Source: Oscillospiraceae bacterium
GTDB taxonomy: Bacteria > Bacillota > Clostridia > Oscillospirales > Ruminococcaceae
Direction: 5' to 3'
Assembly: GCA_004557855.1 (NCBI GenBank)
Contig: SFFJ01000006.1
Span: forward strand, 51,450 to 115,449
Length of the DNA: 64,000 nucleotides
Below are positions 1 to 7,178 of this stretch, piece after piece (the stretch's first letter is position 1; each line of letters begins with the position of its first letter). The position numbers were made by a program, and so were the translations under genes. A model generated the notes under the pieces. That model saw only the letters and a list, made by a program, of their open reading frames with translations. It searched no databases and was not told the DNA's origin.

Positions 1-39
1 CAGGGCGTCTTTGATGTGGATCGCTGGCAATACATCTGA
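1..39 (+). CDS. C-terminal end of a truncated upstream gene
   Basis: The first 39 bases read in frame as QGVFDVDRWQYI followed by TGA and are directly followed by a strong terminator, so this is most likely the last 12 codons of a gene that begins outside the window. Too little is left to assign a family. Confidence 0.55.
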   Translation, partial: QGVFDVDRWQYI

Positions 40-52
40 CGCTTTTTCCCCG

Positions 53-90
53 GCCGTGCTCTCCCCCACCGGGCGGGCACGGCTTTTTTT
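53..90 (+). terminator. Rho-independent terminator
   Basis: GCCGTGC at 53-59 pairs with GCACGGC at 77-83 and is followed by seven T (84-90). It closes the truncated upstream gene. Confidence 0.85.
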
Positions 91-103
91 CGTGCAAATC
101 CCC

Positions 104-211
104 GCAGGGGGCAGGTCGCCCGGCGGGCAGACCGCCTTCGGCGGTCTCGGCGGCCTGCGGCCGCCGGTTCCGGCTGCGCCGGAACGCCCGCCGGGCGAAC
201 CTGCCCCCTGC
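104..211. repeat. Cloverleaf palindromic element 1
   Basis: Outer arms 104-128 and 186-211 pair over about 25 bp with one bulge. Three 19-nt hairpins tile the interior without gaps: 129-147, 148-166 and 167-185, each an 8-bp stem with a 3-nt loop (TTC, TGC, TGC on the plus strand; GAA, GCA, GCA on the minus strand). It is the cleanest copy of the family and is bounded by GCAGGGGG and its complement. Confidence 0.9.
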
Positions 212-293
212 TGTTCCCCGGTATTTGTCCCCATCCCAAGAACAAATGCCTACCCACTAAAAACATTTTCTTTCCTTTCGCCGCTTTATGTGC

Positions 294-299
294 TAAAAT
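294..299 (+). promoter_or_regulatory. Possible -10 box before the DUF5058 operon
   Basis: TAAAAT at 294-299 lies about 70 bases before the GTG start. The -35 region (TTTCCT near 271-276) is poor, so the assignment is weak. Confidence 0.3.
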
Positions 300-368
300 A
301 TTGCTATCCCTTTCCGGCCGCGGCCCGTCCCGCCGGAATTTCCGCTAAATGCAAAGGAGTGACAGTGT

Positions 369-1106
369 GTGAATTTTTCCGTCAATAGCCCCATTCTGTT
401 TGTGCTGGCCGGGATCATCATTCTGGCCGTGCTGCTGCAGTCGGTCTTTTTCCTGGTGCGTGCCGTCCGCCGCAGCAAGGAGATCGGCATGGACCAGCAA
501 AAGCTGCGCAAAACGATGATCACCGCCGGCGTCTTTACCATCGCCCCGGCCGTCGCCATCGTCATCAGCGTCATCACCCTCTCCAAGGACCTCGGCCTGC
601 CGCTGCCGTGGCTGCGCCTTTCGGTGGTCGGCTCCCTCTCCTACGAGACCATCGCCGCCACCAATGCCGAAAGCGCCATGGGTCTGGTGTTCGGGCAGGT
701 TTCCTCCCTCACCGGCTCCCAGTATGTCACCATCGCATGGGTCATGACCATCAGCATCATGCTGGGTATCTGGCTGGTGCCGGTCATCGGTAAAAAGCTG
801 CTGGGTGGCATGTCCAAGATCGAAAACCGGGATAAGCGCTGGGGTGATATCCTCTCCTCCGCCCTGTTCATCGGTATGATCGCCGCCTTCCTCGGCTATG
901 TCTTCTGCGATTTCGGCACCATCTTCCACGGCGACCCCTCCGGTCTCATTCCGGTGTGCGTCATGGTCGTTTCCGCCGTCATCATGGCGCTGTGCGGCCT
1001 TATTCTTAAAAAAACCGGCTGGCACTGGGTGGGCGATTACGCTCTGCCGATGAGTCTTGTGCTCGGCATGGCCTCCGCCATTCCCATTACCGGCTGGCTG
1101 TCCTGA
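369..1106 (+). CDS. DUF5058-type integral membrane protein
   Basis: A 245-residue protein with about six hydrophobic segments (roughly residues 9-29, 48-68, 120-138, 165-185, 195-213 and 222-243) and short polar loops. The sequence resembles the DUF5058 family, whose substrate is not established to my knowledge. The start is GTG at 369, preceded by AAAGGAG; no upstream ATG in frame has a better site. It is followed after 21 bases by a second membrane protein and then by an M20 peptidase, all on the same strand, suggesting one operon. The two membrane proteins may form one transporter or channel for the peptidase's substrate; that is inference from position only. Confidence 0.8.
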   Translation: MNFSVNSPILFVLAGIIILAVLLQSVFFLVRAVRRSKEIGMDQQKLRKTMITAGVFTIAPAVAIVISVITLSKDLGLPLPWLRLSVVGSLSYETIAATNAESAMGLVFGQVSSLTGSQYVTIAWVMTISIMLGIWLVPVIGKKLLGGMSKIENRDKRWGDILSSALFIGMIAAFLGYVFCDFGTIFHGDPSGLIPVCVMVVSAVIMALCGLILKKTGWHWVGDYALPMSLVLGMASAIPITGWLS

Positions 1107-1127
1107 CGGAAAGGAGGATAACATCGT

Positions 1128-1796
1128 ATGAAAAATAAATCCATGAGCTATATTGATTCCGTCCACCACTACGGCCGCATCTGGAACCTTTCCATGGTGG
1201 TGCTTCTCCTGATGTTCCCTGCCGCCGTTTCCATCATCTTTCACGCCCCCGCCGACGGCAAGGGCCTTTTGATGGGGCTGGTCGCCACCGCCCCCATGTA
1301 CTGGGCGGTCGGCTTTATTGAAACGCTGACCTATGTGCCCATGCTGGGCGCGGGCGGCAGCTACCTCTCCTTCGTCACCGGCAATATCGGCAACCTCAAG
1401 CTGCCCTGCGCCCTCAATGCGCTGGAGCAGGCGGATGTCAAGGCCAACAGCGAGGAGGGCGAGATCGTCTCCACCGTGGCCATCGCCGTTTCCAGCATCG
1501 TCACCACCATCATCATCCTGCTGGGCGTCATCCTCATCATCCCGCTTACCCCCGTGCTGGAAAGCCCTGCGCTGGCGCCCGCCTTTGCGCAGCTGCTGCC
1601 CGCCCTGTTCGGCGGTCTCGGCGTGGTGTTCATCTCCAAAAATGCCAAGCTCTCCATCGCTCCCATCTGCCTGATGCTGGTGCTGTTCATCTTCGTCCCC
1701 GCCCTCAATGCGGGAACCGTCGGCATCATGGTGCCGGTCAGCGTGCTGTTCACCGTGGGCGTTGCCCGCATCCTGTATAAAAAGGGCATCCTGTAA
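1128..1796 (+). CDS. Integral membrane protein, partner of the DUF5058 protein
   Basis: A 222-residue protein with about six membrane segments, among them residues 17-37, 113-138, 150-168, 175-193 and 197-215, and a conserved-looking glycine-rich stretch LGAGGSYLSFVTGNIGNLK near residues 73-91 that could line a pore. An AAGGAGG site precedes the ATG. I do not recognise a characterised family. It sits between the DUF5058 protein and an M20 peptidase with gaps of 21 and 32 bases, so the three are probably cotranscribed. A role as a half-transporter together with its neighbour is the simplest reading but is unproven. Confidence 0.75.
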   Translation: MKNKSMSYIDSVHHYGRIWNLSMVVLLLMFPAAVSIIFHAPADGKGLLMGLVATAPMYWAVGFIETLTYVPMLGAGGSYLSFVTGNIGNLKLPCALNALEQADVKANSEEGEIVSTVAIAVSSIVTTIIILLGVILIIPLTPVLESPALAPAFAQLLPALFGGLGVVFISKNAKLSIAPICLMLVLFIFVPALNAGTVGIMVPVSVLFTVGVARILYKKGIL

Positions 1797-1828
1797 CGCT
1801 GCCCGTTCACCCGCAAGGAGGTTTTATC

Positions 1829-3265
1829 ATGGTCGTACTTTATGTGATTCTGGCCGTTCTTGTCCTGCTCATCGCCGTTGTGCTGCTGCGTACTGCAGCG
1901 TTCCGTCCCAAATCGCAGGGCGAAGCAAGCTATGCCCCGGTGGAATTTGACCGGGAGCGCACCGTTTCCAACCTGCAAAAGCTGGTGCGCTGCCGCACCG
2001 TCAGCTACGCCGATGCCGCCAAGGAGGATCAGGCGGAATTCGAAAAGCTCATTGCGCTGCTGCCGGAATTGTACCCCCACGTCTACGAAAAATGCACCCT
2101 CACCCGCCTGCCGGACCGCGGCCTGCTGTTCTACTGGGCGGGCAAGGCCCACGATGAGGCTTCGGTAATGATGGCGCACTTTGATGTTGTCCCGGTGGAG
2201 GAGGAAAACTGGAAAAAGCCCCCCTTCGAGGGCATCATTGAGGACGGCGTGCTGTGGGGCCGCGGCACCCTTGATACCAAGGTCACCTTTAACGGCGTGC
2301 TTTCCGCTGCCGATCATCTCATCGCCGAGGGCTTCCAGCCGGAGCAGGATGTTTACTTCGCCTTCTCCGGTCAGGAGGAGATCAACGGCCCCGGCGCCAC
2401 CAATATCGTCCGCTGGTTCCGGGAGCACAATGTCAACATCCAGCTGGTGGTGGATGAGGGCGGTGCGGTGGTCGAGGATGTATTCCCCGGCGTCAAGCAG
2501 CCCTGTGCGCTCATCGGTATTGCCGAAAAGGGCATGATGAACCTGGAATACAGCGTTTCCTCCGCCGGCGGTCACGCCTCCGCCCCCAAGCCCCACACCC
2601 CCGTAGGCGTACTGGCGGATGCCTGCTGCAAGGTAGAAAATCACCCCTTTACCATGCACATCACCGCCCCGGCCGCCAAGATGTTCGATACCCTCGGCCG
2701 TCATTCCACCTTCCTTTACCGCATGATCTTCGCCAACCTCTGGCTCTTCGGCGGCGTACTGGATAACCTGTGCAAAAAGCAGGGCGGCGAATTGAATGCC
2801 CTGATGCGCACCACCGTAGCCTTTACCCAGATGCAGGGCAGTAAAGCCTCCAATGTTATTCCGCCCAGCGCCTCCATGGTCAGCAATATGCGGCTCAATC
2901 CCGCCGATACCATGGACAGCGCCATGGAATACATCCGCGGGGTCATCGGCAATGACGCCGTCAAACTGCGCTGCGTCGAGGGCATGAACCCCAGCCCCAT
3001 CAGTGAGACCGACTGCCCCGCATGGGATAAGGTCGCCTCCGCCGTAGCGGGCACCTGGCAGGGCTCTCTTGTTTCCCCCTACCTGATGGTACAGTGCAGC
3101 GACAGCCGTCATTACGGCCCCGTCAGCAACCATGTTTACCGCTTCTCCGCCATGGACCTCACCGCCGAGGAGCGCAGCACCATCCACGGCAACAATGAGC
3201 GCATCCGCACCGAGGTCATCGGCCGTGCGGTGGAGTTCTACATCCGTCTGATGAGCCAGTGCTGA
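1829..3265 (+). CDS. M20-family metallopeptidase, membrane-anchored
   Basis: A 478-residue zinc-dependent hydrolase of the M20 family, in which members cleave dipeptides, acylated amino acids or acyl-amino acids. Residues 1-24 form a signal anchor. Metal ligands are visible: HFDVVP (His117, Asp119), GRGTLDTK (Asp149 bridging), GQEE (Glu183 catalytic, Glu184 metal) and a C-terminal SRHYGPVSNH. Length and the N-terminal anchor resemble the PM20D1-like branch of carboxypeptidase S homologues. AAGGAGG precedes the ATG. As the last gene of the operon with two membrane proteins it may process an amide taken up or exported by them; that link is inferred from gene order. Confidence 0.9.
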   Translation: MVVLYVILAVLVLLIAVVLLRTAAFRPKSQGEASYAPVEFDRERTVSNLQKLVRCRTVSYADAAKEDQAEFEKLIALLPELYPHVYEKCTLTRLPDRGLLFYWAGKAHDEASVMMAHFDVVPVEEENWKKPPFEGIIEDGVLWGRGTLDTKVTFNGVLSAADHLIAEGFQPEQDVYFAFSGQEEINGPGATNIVRWFREHNVNIQLVVDEGGAVVEDVFPGVKQPCALIGIAEKGMMNLEYSVSSAGGHASAPKPHTPVGVLADACCKVENHPFTMHITAPAAKMFDTLGRHSTFLYRMIFANLWLFGGVLDNLCKKQGGELNALMRTTVAFTQMQGSKASNVIPPSASMVSNMRLNPADTMDSAMEYIRGVIGNDAVKLRCVEGMNPSPISETDCPAWDKVASAVAGTWQGSLVSPYLMVQCSDSRHYGPVSNHVYRFSAMDLTAEERSTIHGNNERIRTEVIGRAVEFYIRLMSQC

Positions 3266-3284
3266 CCCCATAACGCCATAAAAT

Positions 3285-3314
3285 CACCCCCGACCCTGCG
3301 GCCGGGGGTGTTTT
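3285..3314 (+). terminator. Rho-independent terminator after the M20 peptidase gene
   Basis: CACCCCCG (3285-3292) pairs with CGGGGGTG (3303-3310) followed by TTTT. It also lies just beyond the stop of the opposing gene. Confidence 0.75.
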
Positions 3315-3326
3315 CCATGCTTTTAT

Positions 3327-5432
3327 TTATTTTGCGGAAGAAGCAGAGTAATATATCACACCGACCCCTGCTACCCATGTATCGCCGCTGTCGCTGCACT
3401 CACCGAGTGTTTCCCCCTGCTTTACCGTATCGCCGGGCTTCAGCGTCACATTTTTCATGTGTCCGTACAGAATGGCGCTGCCGTCCTCATGCCGGATCAA
3501 AACCGGCTGCCTGCCCATGTGACCGATCCATCGCTCCTTGTACTCCGGCGGCGTCTGTTCCACCACGCCGTCCCGCATGGCCACCGCCGCAGTCCCGGCC
3601 GGCGCTTCAAAAAGGCGGTAGGTAGGACAGCTTGCCCCGATTACCCCTCGGGACATTGTCCCGTTTTTCGCCGGAGCAATGTATGCGCTGTCCTCTGTCC
3701 ATTCCACGGTCTCCATGGGCAGAATGGGGGCATCGTATGCGTTGTGCCCTACCGTAAAGCCCGTCACGGTTCCGTCCCGGGCGGTCTTCAGCGTTATATC
3801 CTCCTCCCGCACCAGACTGAACTCAATACCGAAAACTCCCGAAGAACCGTTTCCGAAATTTCCGCTGTCTCCCGTTGTTCCCAGCTGCGTATAAGCGATC
3901 ACTTCATCGCCCGCCTGCACATAAATCTCCTCACAATGGGCATATACCGCATACCGTCCGTCTTCCTGCCGTATCAGGATGCACCGGCCCATTCCCTGAT
4001 TCCAACCCTTCTCCGCAGTATATACGACCGTTCCGGCCTGCAATGCGGTAAACGGGGTCCCTTTCTGTCGGCTGTAGAATGCCGTCACACCCCGAATCGG
4101 CTCCTCAAGTCGGTATCCGGCAAACGGCTCCCTGTAATAATATCGGTCAAATATCTCCTCAAAAGCCGGTTCGTCCTCCGCTGCGGGGGATTGCCGCAAA
4201 AGGTTGACTCCGCCGCAGTAGACCGCCTCGATCTCCTCCGGCGCTATGGCCCTGCAGAATATCATCTTCATTTCTGTTTTTGTTGCTGTCTGGTTCCCGT
4301 CTCTGCTTCTCAACTCGACCTCTGTACCGTCTTTCAAATACACAGCCCAGCCCAGCGACGAGTCTACCGGCCGGTTTATCGTAATTTCCATCGAGACCGG
4401 AGAGCATTTCACCGTTACGCCCTCCGCTGCATCCAGCCCCACACTCTCCACCGTCTGCGGGATATCAAAGCTGACCTCCCACTCGGCGTCATACTCCGGC
4501 ACCCGCTTCCATCTTCCCGGCTGAATATATTGCAGGTTCGGCAGCTCCTCCTCCGCCACATCATAATAGTACACACTATAGTAAGAGCCATCACATCCGC
4601 CGACATTCTCCACACTCTCCCCTGTGCTGTCGCAAAGGACTCCATGGGGCGGGCTGTTTGGTTCATAACGGTCCTCCCTATAGCGCAAAAAAACATACAG
4701 CCTGCCATCTTCATAGTACGCCATATCAATGGTTTGCACCACTTCACCATCGGTGTTACGCACCTCATAGCTGCCCCCATCACCGTTTTTCATCTGCGGA
4801 TAATCCGAGATCCACTCGTCAAGATCTACCCCCCTGCGCACGGCGCTGTCACACAGCGCTTTCATATCCACCTTCGCAATAAAGGTATCTCCCGTCCGTT
4901 CCAGATGCCCCAGCCCGCTTACCCGCAGGTGGGCGGTGCTGCCCCGCATGGCGTCGTTCCAGTCCGCCACCAGATAGCCGCACAGGATATTGCTCTTTTC
5001 CTTGGGGGGCTGCGCCGAGAAGATCACCCCGCCGCCTGCATCCACACTTGCCTCCCCGAAGTCCAGCCGGCCATCCACAGTGCTCCTCTCCCCGAAAATC
5101 GCCGCGGGTGCCTGCATCTCCCACAGCAGGTACAGCACCCGTTCATCCGCCAGCGCCTCCGTCACCGTAAAGGTGATGTCCCCGGCATCCACCTGCACCG
5201 CCAGCGGCTCGGTGTAGTCGGTCATTTGCTCCGGCCCTGCATTCAGCACGTCCTGCCAGCCAAAGTATTTCCCCGCCGCCACCGCCGAAGCGCACAGCAG
5301 CAGCACCGCCGCCGCCAGGGGCAACGCCCGCCGCAGCCACAGCACCCTGTTTCCCTTGCGGGGAACGCTCGCTTCCTCTATCATATCTGCCGGGACCTCA
5401 CCCAGCAGCTCCCACAGTTCCTTTCGCTTCAT
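3327..5432 (-). CDS. Anti-sigma-like membrane protein with two degenerate LytM/M23 domains
   Basis: A 701-residue protein with a short cytoplasmic head (1-35), one membrane span (36-53) and a long extracytoplasmic part. The position, with its start overlapping the stop of the ECF sigma gene by 4 bases, and the topology are those of an anti-sigma factor; the middle region (about 60-400) resembles DUF4179-type proteins. Two M23/LytM-like folds follow, about residues 445-540 (YAHC at 497, GDSGNFG at 521) and 600-697 (YGHM at 656, GDTVKQGETLG at 668). In both the zinc ligands are missing: the HxxxD signature is absent and HLHFE is replaced by VFGIEFS and GVGVIYYS. They may therefore bind peptidoglycan rather than cut it, coupling wall state to sigma activity. 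The binding role is inference; the lost ligands are seen. Confidence 0.8.
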   Translation of the reverse strand: MKRKELWELLGEVPADMIEEASVPRKGNRVLWLRRALPLAAAVLLLCASAVAAGKYFGWQDVLNAGPEQMTDYTEPLAVQVDAGDITFTVTEALADERVLYLLWEMQAPAAIFGERSTVDGRLDFGEASVDAGGGVIFSAQPPKEKSNILCGYLVADWNDAMRGSTAHLRVSGLGHLERTGDTFIAKVDMKALCDSAVRRGVDLDEWISDYPQMKNGDGGSYEVRNTDGEVVQTIDMAYYEDGRLYVFLRYREDRYEPNSPPHGVLCDSTGESVENVGGCDGSYYSVYYYDVAEEELPNLQYIQPGRWKRVPEYDAEWEVSFDIPQTVESVGLDAAEGVTVKCSPVSMEITINRPVDSSLGWAVYLKDGTEVELRSRDGNQTATKTEMKMIFCRAIAPEEIEAVYCGGVNLLRQSPAAEDEPAFEEIFDRYYYREPFAGYRLEEPIRGVTAFYSRQKGTPFTALQAGTVVYTAEKGWNQGMGRCILIRQEDGRYAVYAHCEEIYVQAGDEVIAYTQLGTTGDSGNFGNGSSGVFGIEFSLVREEDITLKTARDGTVTGFTVGHNAYDAPILPMETVEWTEDSAYIAPAKNGTMSRGVIGASCPTYRLFEAPAGTAAVAMRDGVVEQTPPEYKERWIGHMGRQPVLIRHEDGSAILYGHMKNVTLKPGDTVKQGETLGECSDSGDTWVAGVGVIYYSASSAK

Positions 5433-5989
5433 AGCGTGATCTCCTCCTTTTCCAGCTCACCTCGCAGGGTACGCCGCAGCCGTTCCAGTATGCTTTTGGC
5501 CCGCCGCGCGGGGATTCCGCAGTGTGCGGCCGCCGTTTTCAGCGGCTCCGCCCACCAGTACCGCCGCAGGAACAGTATCCGTTCCTCCGGGGTCAGCCCC
5601 CGCAAAAAGCGCTCCAGCGCCGCCGCTATGGCCCTGCGTTCCCAATGCTGCTCCGGGGTATCCCGGTCAGGCAGCATCTCGCCCAGCTCCTCCCAAATCA
5701 GCGTGATCTCCCCGCCGCCGCGCTTTTGCCGGTTCTGCTTTTCCAGCCGGTTCAGCGCCACATTGCGGGTGATGCGTCCCAGGTAGGCCGCCAGGCTTCT
5801 CGGCTCCTCCGGCGGGATGCTGCACCACGCCCGATGAAGGGCGTCATTCACACATTCCTCGGCGTCCTGCCCGTTTTGCAGGATATTCCGGGCGATGGCG
5901 CCGCACAGGGCGCCGTACTGCCGCTGGGTCTCGGTAATGGCCTCCTCGCAGCGTTCCCGGTACAGCCGCAGGATTTCCTCGTCCCGCAT
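5429..5989 (-). CDS. ECF-type RNA polymerase sigma factor
   Basis: A 186-residue sigma-70 family protein with region 2 near residues 20-95 (the AAYLGRITRNVALNRLEKQNR segment is the typical -10 recognition and melting helix) and region 4 near 120-180 (LTPEERILFLRRYW followed by a helix-turn-helix). A short linker without regions 1 or 3 makes it an ECF factor. Its last codons overlap the start of the membrane anti-sigma-like gene by 4 bases, so they are translationally coupled. It would redirect RNA polymerase when the partner releases it; the trigger is unknown. Confidence 0.9.
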   Translation of the reverse strand: MRDEEILRLYRERCEEAITETQRQYGALCGAIARNILQNGQDAEECVNDALHRAWCSIPPEEPRSLAAYLGRITRNVALNRLEKQNRQKRGGGEITLIWEELGEMLPDRDTPEQHWERRAIAAALERFLRGLTPEERILFLRRYWWAEPLKTAAAHCGIPARRAKSILERLRRTLRGELEKEEITL

Positions 5990-6063
5990 TTTCCCGCCTC
6001 CTTTCGGTTGAAGTACTTCACCCTTATTGACCGTCTTTTTCTCTCCCCGGCCGTTTTTCTATG

Positions 6064-6091
6064 AAAAAAGCCCGCCGGGCGGCAGGCTTTT
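6064..6091 (-). terminator. Rho-independent terminator after the thioredoxin-fold gene
   Basis: On the minus strand a GC-rich hairpin (6070-6087) is followed by six T (6064-6069), ten bases past the stop codon at 6102. Confidence 0.75.
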
Positions 6092-6101
6092 GCAGGTTCG
6101 C

Positions 6102-6416
6102 TTAATAGAATTTCAGCAGGTTGGTGTAATATTCCGGCAGCACGATGCCCTCGACGGTATGCACCTTCATGCCCTCCCGGAACACCAGCAGGGTAGGCAG
6201 CTCCTTGATCTGGAACCGTTCTCCCAGTGCGATATCATCGGTCACATTGATGCGGCAGACCTTCACATCGTATTGCTCCGCCTCCGCCAAAAATTTCTCG
6301 TACACCGGCTCCATGGCCGCTGCAAAGGGGCTGAACCCCGCCGTAAAGTACAGGTAGGTTTTTCCCTCCCGGATGACCCCGTCTATATTTTTGCTGCTGA
6401 TCTCCACCATTTGCAT
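6102..6416 (-). CDS. Thioredoxin-fold protein lacking the CXXC active site
   Basis: A 104-residue protein with the thioredoxin pattern: a beta strand and FTAGF-type motif near residues 24-28, then the cis-proline loop (KELPTLLVF) and a C-terminal helix. At the position of WCGPC it has FSPFA (28-32), so both redox cysteines are replaced and it cannot catalyse disulfide exchange in the usual way. The start at 6416 is chosen because AAGGAAG lies eight bases upstream; an in-frame ATG at 6452 has no site. The length fits a single thioredoxin domain. It may be a structural or binding member of the fold. It stands alone between terminator and promoter signals. Confidence 0.8.
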   Translation of the reverse strand: MQMVEISSKNIDGVIREGKTYLYFTAGFSPFAAAMEPVYEKFLAEAEQYDVKVCRINVTDDIALGERFQIKELPTLLVFREGMKVHTVEGIVLPEYYTNLLKFY

Positions 6417-6509
6417 GGGTTCCACTTCCTTTTTTATCGTTACTGCCCCCATTTTAGCACTTTCCCGCCCGAATGAAAACCTTTTCCCCGTTAATTTTTA
6501 CCCATTTAC

Positions 6510-6538
6510 TTGCTTTTTTTCCGCAAAGATTGTAACAT
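6510..6538 (+). promoter_or_regulatory. Candidate promoter of the YegP-like gene
   Basis: TTGCTT (6510-6515), 17-base spacer, TAACAT (6533-6538). The ATG follows 38 bases downstream. Confidence 0.5.
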
Positions 6539-6575
6539 AGAGCTACAAAGAAAACTTCTATCAGGAGGGTATCAC

Positions 6576-6947
6576 ATGGGCAAATTTGTAATGAAAGAAA
6601 CCAAAAACGGCGTTAAGTTTGACCTGAAGGCCGGCAACGGCGAGGTTATCGCCACTTCCGAAGTTTATTCCGGCGATGCCGCCTGCAAAAAGGGCATCGA
6701 AAGCGTGCGCAAGAACGCCGTAGAGGCCAAGCTGGAGGATCAGACCGTCGAGGGCTTCGAGACCGTCACCAACCCCAAGTTCGAGGTCTACACCGATAAG
6801 ACCGGCGAATTCCGCTTCCGCCTGAAGGCCCGCAACGGCGAAATCATTGCGGTTTCCGAGGGCTACAAGGCCAAGGCCAGCTGCCTCAACGGCATCGAAA
6901 GCGTCCGCAAGAACGCCCCCGACGCCCCCGTTGTCGCCGCCGAATAA
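6576..6947 (+). CDS. YegP/DUF1508 family protein with two tandem repeats
   Basis: A 123-residue protein made of two DUF1508 repeats, about residues 1-50 (KFVMKETKNGVKFDLKAGNG) and 68-115 (FEVYTDKTGEFRFRLKARNG), each ending in the shared GIESVRKNA. This is the usual architecture of YegP-like proteins. Their function is not established; some are small and abundant in stress or stationary phase. The start at 6576 is preceded by CAGGAGGG, whereas an upstream in-frame ATG at 6510 lies inside the -35 box. It is monocistronic, with its own promoter and terminator. Confidence 0.9.
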   Translation: MGKFVMKETKNGVKFDLKAGNGEVIATSEVYSGDAACKKGIESVRKNAVEAKLEDQTVEGFETVTNPKFEVYTDKTGEFRFRLKARNGEIIAVSEGYKAKASCLNGIESVRKNAPDAPVVAAE

Positions 6948-6963
6948 CCTACCCCGCACCAAG

Positions 6964-6992
6964 AAAGCGGCCTCATCACGGGGCCGCTTTTC
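6964..6992 (+). terminator. Rho-independent terminator after the YegP-like gene
   Basis: AAAGCGGCC (6964-6972) pairs with GGCCGCTTT (6982-6990), giving an A-flanked, T-flanked hairpin. Confidence 0.75.
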
Positions 6993-7024
6993 CCATCCCC
7001 GCCGGCCGCTGCCCGCCACCCATC

Positions 7025-7115
7025 GGGCCCGCAGGGCAAGCCGCCTGCGGCGGCTTCGGGGGGGGCGCGAAGCGCCCCCCGGCTCCGGCCTACGGCCGGA
7101 GCGCCCTGCGGGCCC
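7025..7115. repeat. Cloverleaf palindromic element 2
   Basis: Outer arms 7025-7037 and 7103-7115 pair over 13 bp. Three hairpins fill the interior: 7038-7056 (loop TGC), 7057-7081 (loop GAA, imperfect G-rich arm) and 7082-7102 (loop TAC). A CCCCCTGCA box follows at its right end. Confidence 0.88.
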
Positions 7116-7143
7116 CCGCCCCCTGCACAGACCCGCCATATCA

Positions 7144-7173
7144 AAAAAGCGGCCCCTGCGGAGCCGCTTTTTC
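7144..7173 (-). terminator. Bidirectional terminator after prfC
   Basis: A hairpin with GCGGC and GCCGC arms is flanked by A-run on the left and T-run on the right of the plus strand, so it can act on both strands; prfC ends at 7179. Confidence 0.7.
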
Positions 7174-7178
7174 TGTTA

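Noticed and set aside
104..211. Cloverleaf elements as ordinary Rho-independent terminators
   Set aside because: They lack T-runs at the stem ends, and true terminators with T-runs are found separately next to several of them.
11..388. Open frame of 125 codons at the left edge
   Set aside because: It runs through the terminator and the first cloverleaf element and has no codon or protein character.
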